This document shows, in pieces, positions 13,225 to 23,293 of a stretch of 64,000 nt of DNA. The stretch covers positions 26,428,294 through 26,492,293 of the forward strand of contig NC_081844.1 of assembly GCF_963259705.1 (NCBI RefSeq), read 5' to 3'. A program made the position numbers and the translations under genes. This stretch comes from Myotis daubentonii. Its lineage: Eukaryota; Chordata; Mammalia; Chiroptera; Vespertilionidae. The notes under the pieces were generated by a model. It made no database searches and was not told the origin of the DNA. It worked only from the letters and a program-made list of their open reading frames with translations. Position 1 is the first letter of the stretch; each line of letters opens with the position of its first letter.

Positions 13225-13376
13225 CAATGATGAGAGAGAATCATCGATTGGCTGCCTCCTGCATGACCCATACCAAGGATCATGCCCACAACCCCGGCAT
13301 GTACCCTGACCAGGAATCGAACCATGACCTCCTGGTTCATAGGTCAATGCTTAACCACTCAGCAGCACTAGCCAGG
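13156..13376 (-). mobile_element. Ves SINE
   Basis: Reverse orientation, from the TTTAAATATATTTTTATTG tail to the GCACTAGCCAGG head. The (GA)n block at 13192-13219 is the SINE's CT-rich zone expanded. GGGCAATATTTT lies on both sides. Confidence 0.9.
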
Positions 13377-13692
13377 TTGGGCAATATTTTAAGGTCTTCA
13401 CCTTTAAGGAGTTAAAGTTAGTAAAATTTAGTTGTTGTCATCCATGCCATATAGCCTTCTATGAATCAGATCTGTGCCTCATGTGGGCCTACCTGGTGGG
13501 AGTCTCCACAACGGCTCCAATGGTCCTAGTTCCCTGGTATGCATATCTTTGTGTTGTCACTAAGGACTTAGCAACTGGCTTCTGAAGGACAGAATACAAC
13601 CAAGGTGATGGGATGTTATGTCCAAGTTTCACTTACAAATAACTTGTCACTTTCCTTATTCACTTCCTTGAGTTCTCTCACTTTTCTTTTTT
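13377..13692. other. Unassigned stretch
   Basis: No open frame, repeat signature or splice pattern that I can support. Confidence 0.4.
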
Positions 13693-13907
13693 AAGTTTTT
13701 TTTTTTTTTAAAAAAGAGAGAGGAAGGGAGAGGTAGAGTGAGAGAGAAACATTGATGTGAGAGAGAAACATCAATTGCCTGCCTCCTGCACGTCCCCCAC
13801 TGGGGATGGAGCTGGAATCCTGGGCATGTGACCTGACGGGGAATCAAACCTGGGACCTCTTGGTGCATGGGATGATGCTCAACCAACTGAGCCACACCGT
13901 CCAGGGC
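13693..13907 (-). mobile_element. Ves SINE, older subfamily
   Basis: Reverse orientation, with TGAGAGAGAAACATCAATTG, GGGAATCAAACCTGGGACC and CAACTGAGCCACACCGTCC. A long T/A tail is at 13693-13715. Confidence 0.88.
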
Positions 13908-14220
13908 TCTTTCTCTTTTTCAGTCTCTCTTCTCTGCCCTTAGTTTATGAGAGTGACCATGGGATGTCCTCAGAGCCCTCCCAGCCTAAAAATGATGTTT
14001 TGGAAGGTTATCTGTATTCATTTTCAGGAACAGGAGATCTGTGAGAAGAGATTTGGGTGTGTATGTGCCGTTGTTTCTATGCAGGGATTGTTTTTCAGAT
14101 GCAGGTAAAGTAGTTTGGTTATTGGGTAAATCAAGAAAATGAATAAGTTGCTCTGGCCACTCAAGATGAAGACATAGGTAAACACAGTACTCCCACAACC
14201 ACATCAAAATTCCAACTAGT

Positions 14221-14420
14221 CCTAGCCGGTTTGGCTTAGTGGATAGATCATCGGCCTGTGGACTGAAGGGTCCTGGGTTTGATTTTGGACAAGGGCATAT
14301 GCCCGGGTTGTGATCCCCAGTGGGTGGTGTGCAGGAGGCAGCCGACCAATGATTGATTCTCTCTCATCACTGATGTTTCTATCTCTCCCTCCCTCCCTCT
14401 CTAAAATAAATAAAAAATTA
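14221..14420 (+). mobile_element. Ves SINE, left half of a possible chimera
   Basis: CCTAGCCGGTTTGGCTTAG head through AAAATAAATAAAAAATTAAA. It is followed directly by an L1-like 3' tail (14421-14517). AATTCCAACTA occurs outside both pieces, so the two may have arrived together. Confidence 0.85.
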
Positions 14421-14517
14421 AATTTATGGGGGATGGGAGCGGCCAGGGAGAAAGGGGGAAAAGGAAGACTCATGTAATACTTTAAACAATAAAGAATTTT
14501 AAAAAATTATTTTAAAA
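14421..14517 (+). repeat. L1/HAL1-type 3' tail joined to the SINE
   Basis: TTTATGGGGGATGGGAGCGG, then CATGTAATACTTTAAACAAT and an A-rich end. This resembles the G-rich 3' UTR and AACAATAAAG end of the HAL1-like element at 49946-51886. Confidence 0.55.
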
Positions 14518-15235
14518 AATTCCAACTAAACTATAGAACAACCATCATGTAGAACCACCTGAAATCTAGCTGTATGGAAGTCCTACAACTAGGGATTTAA
14601 AAAAGAAACCACACTGAGACTAGTAAGAGGGGCAGAGGTGCGGAACAGGCTGGTCCTACACCCACATGTGGCAGCTAAAAATTGGGATATCTCCCCTGCG
14701 GAGGTCCCCCCTGAGGAGTGAGGTGTTCCAGGCCCCCCAGCCCTGCATTACAGGGCAGGAGGAGAAGTCCCAATAGCTTCTGGGTGTAAAAACCAGCGGA
14801 GATGGTGGCTGAGGGAGACGAGTCCTTCTGAGGGCCTGGCCCTAGGCAGTTTTTCTTAAAGGGCCTGTCCCTGGACTTACTCGGACTCGCTGCCTCTGAG
14901 TTCCAGCATGGGGGCAGCAGCTCGAAAGGAGCAAGAGACATACAGAACTGAGTTCTCTGGCATCAGGGCGAGCGCTGGGGGGCAACTCAGCCATTGGAGA
15001 GATGGCAGCTAGACCGGCACAGCTGGGATTCATTAAAAGACAGAGTGCTCCTCCGGCAGACACAAAATCCACACTCCCAGCGGCAGAGAGGCAAAAGCCT
15101 TTCTCAAAGGACTCTGTGATGGGAGGGCCCAAGGAGAGTCTGAAGTCCAGCCAGAACCTGCTTCCATGGAGCCCATTCAGTGGGAAGGAGGAGGCCCACC
15201 CACCCCTCACAGCCCCTCACCAATGATGTAGATGC
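14518..15235 (+). repeat. L1 5' UTR, sense
   Basis: GAAATCTAGCTGTATGGAAG and TCCTACAACTAGGGATTTAA, then GTGGCAGCTAAAAATTGGG and GGAGGTCCCCCCTGAGGAG, are laurasiatherian L1 5' UTR phrases. No ORF1 follows, so it is a fragment. Open frames here are not genes. Confidence 0.7.
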
Positions 15236-15330
15236 TGACATCACAGAAGCTGTGAAGAAAACACCCAATTGCTTGTGTTAAGGAGCTCATCATCCCAAAG
15301 CTGGCAAAGAGCAGGTGACTCTGTCTAGGG

Positions 15331-15552
15331 TAGTGGTTCTCAACCTCGGCTACACATGAGAATCACCTGGGAATCTTTTTAAAATCCTGATTTCTGGGCC
15401 TTATCCTCCGGAAATTCTGTTTCTTTGTTATGGGGTGGGGCCACAGCATTAGTAACAAAGAAACAGAATTTCCGGAGGATGAGGCCCAGGAATCAGGATT
15501 TTAACAAGATTCCCAGGTGATTCTCATGTGCAGCCGAGGTTGAGAACCACTG
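15331..15552. mobile_element. Palindromic hAT MITE (MER5-like), near-perfect hairpin
   Basis: 222 bp from TAGTGGTTCTCAACCTCGGC to GCCGAGGTTGAGAACCACTG, flanked by 8-bp GTCTAGGG at 15323-15330 and 15553-15560. The two arms of roughly 100 bp are almost exact inverted copies. A half copy is at 32273-32398. Confidence 0.93.
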
Positions 15553-15736
15553 GTCTAGGGTTTTATGGGAATTGGCATACAGTTTCCCCGAGGCTGGAGG
15601 GAGGCCGGGTGGATACCTGAGGCACTGGCCTCCTTCCCTCTTCCGTTACTATGAGCTGGGACCTACAGAGTCCTAGAGACTTCTAACGCCTTAGAATACT
15701 CACTGCTGGGGGAGGGGGTGTGGTCAGGGTCTGGTG

Positions 15737-15941
15737 CAGGGGTCCTCAAACTACGGCCTGCTGGCCACATGCAAATACAAATATTGTATTTGTTCCCGTT
15801 TTGTTTTTCTACTTCAAAATAAGGTATGTGCAGTGTGCATAGGAATTTGTTCATAGTTGTTTTTTTAAACTATAGTCCGGCCCTCCAATGGTCTGAGGGG
15901 CAATGAACTGGCCCCCTGTTTAAAAAGTTTGAGGACCCCTG
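15737..15941. mobile_element. hAT MITE
   Basis: 205 bp from CAGGGGTCCTCAAACTACGG to AGTTTGAGGACCCCTG, with flanking GTCTGGTG / GCCTGGTG (7 of 8). The same family as 59736-60169. Confidence 0.9.
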
Positions 15942-16077
15942 GCCTGGTGGATAAAACTTGCAGAGGTAGAGGGAGTTAGGATGAGGAGGGGACAGGGACC
16001 GGGTGGGGGAAAGGGAGAAGTGAAAGAAGCAGGATGTGTGACCTGCTGAGATGCTAAATGAGATGGCAGATTCTCCC

Positions 16078-16565
16078 CGATAATGTAGAGACTGTCCTGG
16101 CCCAGACTATGGGTCCAGCCGACTGACCCAATACGGGTCAGCTGGCTTAGCTCACAGTACCACTCCCTGTCAAGCCTGGGAAGCACGGAGTCAGAGTGGA
16201 GGGTGCAGACTGGGGCCACTCTGGTGGCTGTCCCATCCTCCCTGGGCCTGAGGAAGGTCGGTACAGGAGATGACAATAAACGGGATGCCTAGGGAGGTGC
16301 CTTGAGATCTCTGGGGCCAGAACAGAATGGGTCCAATAAAACGAGGAGGCTGGTAGAGAGGTGAGAAGCCAGACTTAAATGCCATGGGTGCACTGGCTTC
16401 CAGCCAGGCTGGGACTGTGAGCCGAGTCAGTGGGTGGGAGATTTCTTATTAAATTGGAGTCACCTTCATGCTCACAGCATGGGGACAGGAGAGCTCATAC
16501 CTGGAGACACATGAAGAGCTGGAATTTGGGATTAAAACAAGTGAAAAAGGGGCACTTGTCTTAAA
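16078..16565 (-). pseudogene. MUC16-like SEA module exons, decayed (copy 2)
   Basis: Minus-strand exon-like block 16078-16247 starts after a good acceptor (CTTCCTCAG). It reads RPREDGTATR..CT, then LDREWYCELSQLT and GQDSLYIIG. This matches the recurring exon of MUC16 (CA-125) SEA modules, which has PEKDGTATGVDAICTH, LDRE.YWELSQLT and DRDSLYVNG. Upstream on that strand, 16301-16375 (FSPLYQPPRFIGPILFW) and 16501-16565 (SAPFSLVLIPNS..., RYEL) fit the two preceding SEA exons in order. Donors are damaged (CG|GGGAGA, AAG|GCACCT), so I infer a pseudogene or a remnant of a tandem SEA array. In human, MUC16 lies in 19p13.2, the same band as related KZNF genes. Confidence 0.5.
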
Positions 16566-16815
16566 AGAAATCCTGGGAACAGAATTGAAGACAGTGAAGG
16601 AAATGCCCTCTTTGATTAAATGGAGGGGAAAAGGATTCAGAAGGATGGCCAGGGGTGAAGTCCTATTCTGCTGATGGGCTCTGCAGAATCTGGGGACAAC
16701 TGGGGTAGGGGTGGGGTAATAATGAGAAGAGGCCTCATCCTGAAGCCACCTCCTCCTGAATGCCACCTCTGCTAAGAGCATGGACTAACTGAGCCACCTG
16801 GCCCAAGAACCACAT
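16566..16815. other. Unassigned stretch with SINE head remnant
   Basis: Mostly nothing recognisable. ACTAACTGAGCCACCTGGCCC at about 16783-16804 looks like the reversed head of a Ves SINE, perhaps split from 17072-17162 by the SINE between them. Confidence 0.4.
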
Positions 16816-17066
16816 GTTTGTTTGTTTGTTTGTTTGTTTGTTTGTGTTGTTAATCCTCGCCTGAGGATATTTTTCCATTGATCTTTTAGAGAAAGTGGGA
16901 GAGAGAGGGAAAGATGGAGAGAAAAATCGATGTGAGAAAAAGACATTGATTGGTTGCCTCCAGGCCAGGGAGAAGCCTGCAACCAAGGTACTGCCCTTGA
17001 CTGGAATTGAACCTGGGACCCTTTGGTCCACAGACTGACACTCTATCCATTTAGCCAAACCAGCTA
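16816..17066 (-). mobile_element. Ves SINE with (TTTG)n tail
   Basis: Tail expanded to seven TTTG/TGTT units, then TTAATCCTCGCCTGAGGATA, CGATGTGAGAAAAAGACATTG and the head AGCCAAACCAGCTAC. Reverse orientation. Confidence 0.88.
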
Positions 17067-17071
17067 CCATA

Positions 17072-17162
17072 CTTCTTGGTATGTGCCCTGATGGGAGATC
17101 GAACCCACAACCTTGGTGTATTGGGACAACATTCTAACCAACTAAGCTACCCAGCCAAGGCA
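17072..17162 (-). mobile_element. Old Ves-like SINE fragment
   Basis: ATGTGCCCTGATGGGAGATCG through CTAAGCTACCCAGCCAAGGC, the reversed head half of the older subfamily. Confidence 0.7.
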
Positions 17163-17251
17163 CAGAAGAACATTTTATCCTAAGAATGTACCAGTGGTTG
17201 TTTATTCATTTGCCTATTGAAATTATCCTTGTTACATCTAAGTCTTGAAAA

Positions 17252-17378
17252 TCCAGTATAATAAAAGCATATTATGCAAATTGTCCCCTGGACTGGGAGG
17301 TTGTCAGGGAGTTCGACCAGGGGGCAGGACCGGGGAAGGGAGGGAGGCCCTGGCTGGTAGCTGGCACTGGGCCTCTAG
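17252..17378 (+). mobile_element. Short Helitron, 127 bp
   Basis: TCCAGTATAATAAAAGCATA start, ATTATGCAAATTGTCC, and CACTGGGCCTCTAG end with T after. It inserted inside the antisense L1. Confidence 0.85.
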
Positions 17379-18313
17379 TTATTAATAAAGTTCCTATAAA
17401 CATTCATGTGCAGGGTTTTTTGTGAAAGTAAGTTTTTAACTCATTTGGGTAAATTTAAGGAAGCATGATTGCTGCATTGTATAATAAAAGTAGGCTTGGT
17501 TTTAAGAAACTACCTTTCTTCCAATGTGGGCATACCATTTCCCATTCCTAACAGCAATAAATGAGGGTTCTCCATTTTTCGTGTTCTCAATGTTTTTAAT
17601 TTTAACCATTTTAATAAATGTCTGGTGATAATCTCATTCTTTTATTTGTTTATTTCCTGGTGACATATGATTTTGAGCATCTTTTCATGTATTTACTTTC
17701 TGTATATATTGGTGAAGTATGTGTTTATATTTTTTGTCTGTTTTAAATTGAGTTGTTTGTCCTCTTTTGTTGAGTTTTAAATGTTTTTTAATGTTTTGGA
17801 TGGAATCCTTTAATCAGGTATGATTTCTAAAGATTTTTTGTCAATCTGTGGCTTGCATTTTTAATCAGTTATTTTTTCTTTCTTAGATATTGCTTTTGTT
17901 ATTGTATCTAAAAATTAATCACTAATCCAGTCACCTAGATTTTCTCTTATATCTTTTTAGAGTATTATAGTTTTACATTTTATACTAAGATTGTAAGATC
18001 TATGATCCATTTTGAGTTAATGTTTTTGAAAAGCATCTGTGTAGTTTCTTTTTTTAGGGATCTGTAAAAAGCAATTTCCTTTTGTATATTAACATTTATC
18101 CTTCAACTTTACTCTCTTATTTGCTCAGATTTCTTTGTTATTGTGGATTCTTTGAGGTTTTCTCCTTAGACAGTATTGTCATATGCCACAAAAATAATTT
18201 TATTTCTTGCTTCCTATTCTGTATACCTCTTATCTCCTTTTCTTGCCTAATTACATTAGCTGGGAATTCCTTATGTAACTAGACAAGAAAAGGAAGTAAA
18301 GATATGTATTTTA

Positions 18314-18554
18314 GCCCTAGCTTGTTGGGCTCAGTGTTTCGAGTGTCGGCCTGCGGACCGAAAGGTTTCGGGTTCAATTACTGTCAAGGGCACATATCTC
18401 AGTCGCAGGCTTGATTCCCGGCTCCAGTCAGAGATCATACAGGAGGTAACCAGTCAATGTGTCTCTCTCACATTGATGTTTCTCTCTGTCTCTCCCACTC
18501 CCTTCCACTCTCTCTAAAAATCAATGGAAAAATATCCTCGGGTGAAAAAAAAAA
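18314..18554 (+). mobile_element. Ves SINE, AATGG-tailed subfamily
   Basis: GCCCTAGCTTGTTGGGCTCAG head, CCAGTCAATGTGTCTCTCTC body, and AAAAATCAATGGAAAAATAT tail. Duplicated flank ATTTTATACTAGG/ATGTATTTTA is imperfect. Confidence 0.86.
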
Positions 18555-18620
18555 CATTTTATACTAGGAATGGTGAGAGGAGACATCCTTGCTTTCTTCC
18601 CAATGTTACCAGAAAGCATC

Positions 18621-19480
18621 TAATTCTTTCAGAGGAGTCCACTTGGATGGACAAGAGCCCACCAGGTGCAGAGGTAGGTGTGGGCAGAGGGAAAGCATTT
18701 TCTAGTCCAATGACTTGGTGTCAATCTTTTATGAGCCTGTGTTCCTGGGCTTGACCTTCTGTGAGAGAATAAGAAAGAGGTGTGGTCTTTGTCTGCTTGA
18801 AGCCCTTGGGATTACTTGAGCGATAAGGGTGACAGTGTCTTCTGTTTTCATGCAGCAGCTCTGGGCCAGCTTCGAGATAGCTTCAGGATGGGGACTGGAA
18901 AGAGGAACACCAAGCCTTGATTAAAGGCTTGGAACTTTCAGCCCCAGCTCCCAGCCTCTTGGGGGGAAGGGAGTGTGGAGGGTGAGTTACTCACCAGTGG
19001 CCAATGCTTGAATAAATGGTGCCCATGTAGCCCTAACCGGCTTGGCTCAGTGGATAGAGTGTCAGCCTGCGGACTGAAGGTTCCCAGGTTCGATTCCTGT
19101 CAAGGGCATGTACCTTGGTTGCGGGCACATCCCCAGTTGTGGGTGTGCAGGAGGCAGCTGATCGATGTTTCTCTCTTATCGATGTTTCTAACTCTCTATC
19201 CCTCCCCCTTCCTCTCTGTAAAAAATCAATAAAACATTTTTTTTTAAATGGTACCCATGTAATGAAATCTCCATCAAACCCTTAAAGACAAGACTCAGAG
19301 TGTTTCTGGGTTGGTGACCACAAGGTGGTGCTAGGAGTGCCCTGTCCTTGGAGGATGTGGGAGCTCTACAGGCCCCCTCCACCTCCACCCTCCACCTCCC
19401 TATGCATTGCGACATTTCATCTGCTCCCGAGTTGTATCCTTTATAGTAAACCAACAATAGTAAATACAGCACTCCCCTCA
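18621..19480 (+). repeat. LTR-like fossil (ERVL/MaLR style), interrupted
   Basis: AACTTTCAGCCCCAGCTCCC, GGTGAGTTACTCACCAGTGG, TGTAATGAAATCTCCATCAAA and GAGTTGTATCCTTTATAGTAAA have the layout of an old LTR ending in a polyadenylation region. A Ves SINE splits it at 19030-19246. Family and limits are uncertain. Confidence 0.4.
19030..19246 (+). mobile_element. Ves SINE
   Basis: GCCCTAACCGGCTTGGCTCAG head and AAAAATCAATAAAACATTT tail. AAATGGTGCCCATGTA on the left and AAATGGTACCCATGTA on the right form the duplication. Confidence 0.92.
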
Positions 19481-19525
19481 TTTGTGTGGGATACATTTCA
19501 AAGTGGATGGTTAAACCACAGATAG

Positions 19526-19820
19526 GACCTGGCCAGTGTTGCTCGGTGGTTAGAACGTTGGCCTGCATACTGAAGGGTTGAACATGTGTTCAGTTCCCAG
19601 TCAAGGGCACATACCTGGGTTGCAGATTCATCCCTGCCAAGGTCGGGGCACTGCAGGTGGCAACCAATCAATGTGTCTCTCTTACATCAATGTTTTTCTC
19701 TTCCTCTCTCTCTCCCTTCTTCCCTCCCTCCCTGCCACTCTCTCTGAAAAGCAATGGGAAAAATATCCTCAGGTGAGGATTAACCAAAAATAAATAAATA
19801 AATACATTAATTAATTAATT
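19526..19820 (+). mobile_element. Ves SINE, AATGG-tailed subfamily
   Basis: GACCTGGCCAGTGTTGCTCGG head, GAAAAGCAATGGGAAAAATA and an (AAAT)n/(TTAA)n tail. AAACCACAGATAG lies on both sides. The target is a Tc1/mariner-like fossil (CACTCCCCTCATTTGTGTGG). Confidence 0.88.
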
Positions 19821-20589
19821 AAAACCACAGATAGCACTAAACTTTGTATTGTATGATTTTTCTTTCTTTCTTTATTACATTGAGAATTTTCACCTTTCCT
19901 CTTTTAAAAAAGCTCTTTATGCAGTAACTCTTTGCTATGTCTCTTAGTAGGGAGTCAAAAAGAAAAAATAAACAAATGGAACTAAAAACGTTTTGCACAG
20001 CAAAAGAAACCATTAACAAAATAAAAAAGACAACCTACTGAATGAGAGAACATATTCATCAATAATACATCTGATAAGGGGTTAATATTCAAAATTTATA
20101 ATGAACTCATACCACTCAATACCAAAAAAACAAACAATCCAATTAAAAAATGGATAGAGAACCTGAATCAACATTTCTCCAAAATGGAAATACAGATGGC
20201 ATATACAGATGGCAATAGACATAGACAAAGATGCTCAAAGTCACTAATCATCAGAGAGATGCAAATTAAAACCACAATGAGCTATCACCTCATACCTGTC
20301 AGAATGGCTATCACCCATAAATCAATAAACAAGTGTTGGCCAGGATGTTGTGCACTGTTGTCGGGAAATCAGATTCATGCAGCCTCTATGAAAAACAGCA
20401 TTGAGTTATCTCAATAAATTAAAAATGGAACTTCCTTATGATGCAGCAATTCCACTTCTGAGAATTCATCCAAAGAAACCCAAAACAGTAATTCGAGAGA
20501 ATATTTGTACCCCTATGTTCATTGCAGCATAATTAACAATAGCCAACATATGGAAGCAACCTAAGTGTCTGTTAATAAATGACTGGATA

Positions 20590-20817
20590 GCTGAAACTGG
20601 TTTGGCTCAGTGGATAGAGCGTCGGCCTGCGGACTGAAAGGTCCCAGGTTCGATTCCGGTCAAGGGCATGTACCTGGGTTGTGGGCACATCCCCAGTAGA
20701 TGTGCAGGAGGCAGCTGATCGATGTTTCTCTCTCATCGATGTTTCTAACTCTATCTCTCTCCCTTCTTCTCTGTAAAAAATCAATAAAAATATATTTAAA
20801 AAGAAAAAGAAAAAAAA
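20590..20817 (+). mobile_element. Ves SINE in L1
   Basis: GCTGAAACTGGTTTGGCTCAG head, GATCGATGTTTCTCTCTCAT body, and AAAAATCAATAAAAATATA tail. It sits in the L1 ORF2 fragment, whose text resumes after it with CTGGATAAAGAAG. Confidence 0.92.
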
Positions 20818-20846
20818 GTAAATCTCTGGATAAAGAAGTTGTGGTA

Positions 20847-21296
20847 TGTGCTATACGTAGAAAACAGGGCTGTAAAGAGATAAGACCCCTCAGAGCCCAG
20901 TTGGATCCATGACTCAGAAAAGAAAATACTTTTAAAAGCAGACCAAGGACAGGACATGCTTTGATTTGGTTGCTGTGCCTGGACCCTGACCCCCTCCAGG
21001 AATTTGCTTCAGGAATACTGACCATTCTCTGGTCCCAGGAGGGCTGAGCTGTTGTAACATCAGAGAAAATTAGCCATGGTGTTATCAGACTTTGAGCTCG
21101 CAGCTGCATGTAGTTATCTTATCCTTCATCGATAATCAGCCAACTGGCAAGGGGGAGGTCAGAGCAGAATTTTCAGGATGACCTCTGCTCTCCCCATCCT
21201 GCCAGCATTAATGGAATAAGCACTCATATATCATTCAACCCTGTCTGCTTATTTGGGCTCAAGAAGTGACAGGCAACCTTGGACTGGGACAGTGTC
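20847..21296 (+). mobile_element. Solo LTR of an endogenous retrovirus, inserted in L1
   Basis: About 450 bp, flanked by TGGTA at 20842-20846 and 21297-21301. The L1 text is continuous across it (TTGTGGTA | ATATATACAGTGG). The right part contains GGAATAAGCACTCATATATC, a polyadenylation-like region. The same family occurs in reverse at 22975-23140. The last bases (GTGTC) depart from the usual CA. Confidence 0.65.
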
Positions 21297-21443
21297 TGGT
21301 ATCATATATACAGTGGAATATTACTCAACCATAATGAAAAAATGAATCTTACCATTTGTGACAGCATGAATGGATCTAGAGGGTATTATGGAAGTGAAAT
21401 AAGCCAGACTGTGAAAGATATGTGGAATCTAAAGTGCAAAATA

Positions 21444-21662
21444 GCCCAGCTGGAGTGGCTCAGTGGATTGAGCATGGTCCCATGGACCAAGAGGTCGGGG
21501 GTTCCATTCCAGTCAGGTCACATGCCCTGGTTATAAGCTAGATCCCCAGGAGGGGGCGTGCAGGAAGCAACCAATCAATGATTCTCTCTCATCATTGATA
21601 TTTCTATCTCTCCCTTCCTCTCTGAAGTCAATAAAATTTATGTATTAAATAAATAAATAAAA
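21444..21662 (+). mobile_element. Ves SINE, diverged
   Basis: GCCCAGCTGGAGTGGCTCAG head, CATGGACCAAGAGGTCGG variant anticodon region, CTCATCATTGATATTTC body and an (AAAT)n tail. Inserted in the L1 fragment. Confidence 0.86.
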
Positions 21663-21777
21663 CACAAAATAAACAAAGTTTAAGCAGACTCAAACACGGA
21701 GAGCAGACTGGTGGTTACCTGAAGGGAGGGGGTTGGGGAACTGGGTGAAAGAGATGGGGAATAAGATGTACAAATTG

Positions 21778-21978
21778 GCCCTAGCTGGTTTAGCTCGATG
21801 GATAGAGTGTCAACCTTTGGACTAAAGGGTCCCAGGTTCGATTCTGGTCAAGGGCACATGCCCGGGTTGCAGGCTCGGGAGCGTGTAGGAGGCAGCAAAT
21901 CAATGATTCTCTCTCATCATTGATGTTTCTATCTCTCTCTCCCTTCCTATCTGAAATCAATAAAAATATAGTTAAAAA
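21778..21978 (+). mobile_element. Ves SINE
   Basis: GCCCTAGCTGGTTTAGCTCG head, GGTTCGATTCTGG B box, TCATCATTGATGTTTC body and AAATCAATAAAAATATAG tail. Inserted near the end of the L1 fragment. Confidence 0.88.
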
Positions 21979-22194
21979 ATGGGCAAATAAGCAAAACATA
22001 TTTAACAGAAAATAAAAGATTACATATGAAAAAAATGTCCATCACCTTGGCAATGAGATGTCTTAGTTATGGGATCAACTGTTTATATACTGCAGTGCTT
22101 ATGTTCAAGTAACGCTTATTTTACTTAATCAACGGCCCCAAAGCACAAGATTAACAATATGGCAATTTGGATATGCTGTATTTTTTTCTTTGCT

Positions 22195-22338
22195 TTCAAT
22201 GTTATTTTGTATTAGTTCCAGGTGTACAGCATAATAGTTAGATAACCATACACTTTACAAAGTGTTCCCCCTAACGTTTCCAGTACGGACCTGGCACCGT
22301 ACATAGTTATACATAGTTACTACAATATTATTGACTAT
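22195..22338 (-). repeat. L1 3' UTR, antisense
   Basis: GTATTAGTTCCAGGTGTACAG, AACTTTACAAAGTG-type wording and ATATTATTGACTATAG are the reverse of the L1 3' UTR seen at 5880-6020. It ends against a Helitron. Confidence 0.75.
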
Positions 22339-22339
22339 A

Positions 22340-22557
22340 GTAGGGGCCCAGTGCATGAATTTGTGCACCGCGAAAGGAACTGTGGGCCACCAAGCTGCAG
22401 TGGGCACAGGGGCAGGTCTCAGCCCCTCCCACCGAGGCCCCCAGTCCCCTGTCTGCCAGCAGCCCCGCTCCCGCCACCACTGCTGCCCTGATCACCCTTC
22501 AGGAGCAGGGGGAGGTGGAGAAGCATGCTCCCTACTGGCAATCAGGCCCGAAAGCTG
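22340..22557 (-). mobile_element. Helitron 3' part, reverse orientation
   Basis: TAGGGGCCCAGTGCATGAAT and TTGTGCACC are the reverse of the Helitron 3' hairpin. The other end is not clear and is cut by SINE sequence at 22560. Confidence 0.65.
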
Positions 22558-22559
22558 AG

Positions 22560-22642
22560 CATGTGCCCTTGACCAGAACTGAACCTGGGACCCTTTAGTC
22601 CGCAGGCCAATGCTCTATCCACTGAGCCAAACCAGCCAGGGC
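22560..22642 (-). mobile_element. Ves SINE head fragment
   Basis: ATGTGCCCTTGACCAGAACTG to CAAACCAGCCAGGGC: only the 5' half, in reverse. A second SINE follows directly. Confidence 0.82.
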
Positions 22643-22836
22643 TTCTTTGCCCATGATTTCAGAGAGGAAGAGAGATAGAAACATCAATGATGAGAGAGAA
22701 TCATTGACCCACTGCCTCCTGCAGGCCCCCCACTGGGGATCAAGCCCGCAACCTGGTCATCCGCGCTGACCAGGAATCAGATGGTGACCTCCTGGTTCAT
22801 AGGTCGATGCTCAACCACGGAACCACACCGGCCAGA
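22643..22836 (-). mobile_element. Ves SINE
   Basis: ATTTCAGAGAGGAAGAGAGA, CATCAATGATGAGAGAG, GGTGACCTCCTGGTTCATAG and CACACCGGCCAG. The T-rich tail is lost at the junction with the preceding fragment. Confidence 0.85.
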
Positions 22837-22974
22837 CTGTAGGTTTTTTTTAAAAGAAATATTATATTAACTATTTTCCAAGCACTTGTAAGCTAAGAAA
22901 TATTACTGTTTGTTTATTTCCTGAGAGGATATATCAAATATCTCATTATAATGATGTATTTTTGAAACTGGACA

Positions 22975-23140
22975 ACCAATGGGTCTGGGTTGCCTGTCAC
23001 TCCTTGAGCCAATTAAGCAGAGGCAGGGTTGAATCATATATGAGCATTTATTTTAATAATGCTGGCAGTATGGTCATCCACAAAAATCTGTTCTGAACTC
23101 CCCCATATCTCCTCCCCCCTCCCCGCCCCCCCACGTCAGC
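22975..23140 (-). mobile_element. ERV LTR 3' part, reverse
   Basis: Reversed, it reads CTGCCAGCATTATTAAAATA and AATGCTCATATATGATTC, then GTGACAGGCAACC. This matches the right end of the LTR at 20847-21296. The left part is lost or too diverged. Confidence 0.6.
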
Positions 23141-23293
23141 TGTGTATACTAGTATGGGATATAAGGACAAATATTACATGGGGAAGTGAGCAAAAGGAAT
23201 AAAAAATGGGTATGCAAAAATAAAAATGGGTATTACAGGCATGGGGAAGTGGGCAAAAGAAATAGGAATGGGTATAATTGTTACAGTTACAGG
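23141..23293. repeat. Short A/G-rich duplicated stretch
   Basis: GCATGGGGAAGTGGGCAAAAG and TACATGGGGAAGTGAGCAAAAG are two imperfect copies about 65 bp apart, with TAAAAATGGGTAT repeated. A small local tandem duplication. Confidence 0.5.

Larger units (their letters stand above)
17163..18620 (-). repeat. Old L1 (L1M type), antisense, interrupted
   Basis: TATTGGTGAAGTATGTG, GTTGTTTGTCCTCTTTTGTTG, TCCTTTAATCAGGTATG and CAATCTGTGGCTTGCATT form the reversed coding sequence of an old L1. It is interrupted by a Helitron (17252-17378) and a Ves SINE (18314-18554), then resumes with ACCAGAAAGCATCTAATTC. No open frame. Confidence 0.7.
19970..22020 (+). repeat. L1 ORF2 3' part, sense, with nested insertions
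   Basis: From GCACAGCAAAAGAAACCATTA through GGGGTTAATATTCAAAATTT, CATCAGAGAGATGCAAATT and ATATACAGTGGAATATTAC to AGACTGGTGGTTACCTGAAG. The reading frame is broken. Interrupted by Ves SINEs at 20590, 21444 and 21778 and by an LTR at 20847-21296. Confidence 0.85.

Noticed and set aside
14675..15226. Open frames of 74-122 aa on both strands
   Set aside because: The sequence is L1 5' UTR; frames overlap each other and carry no domain.
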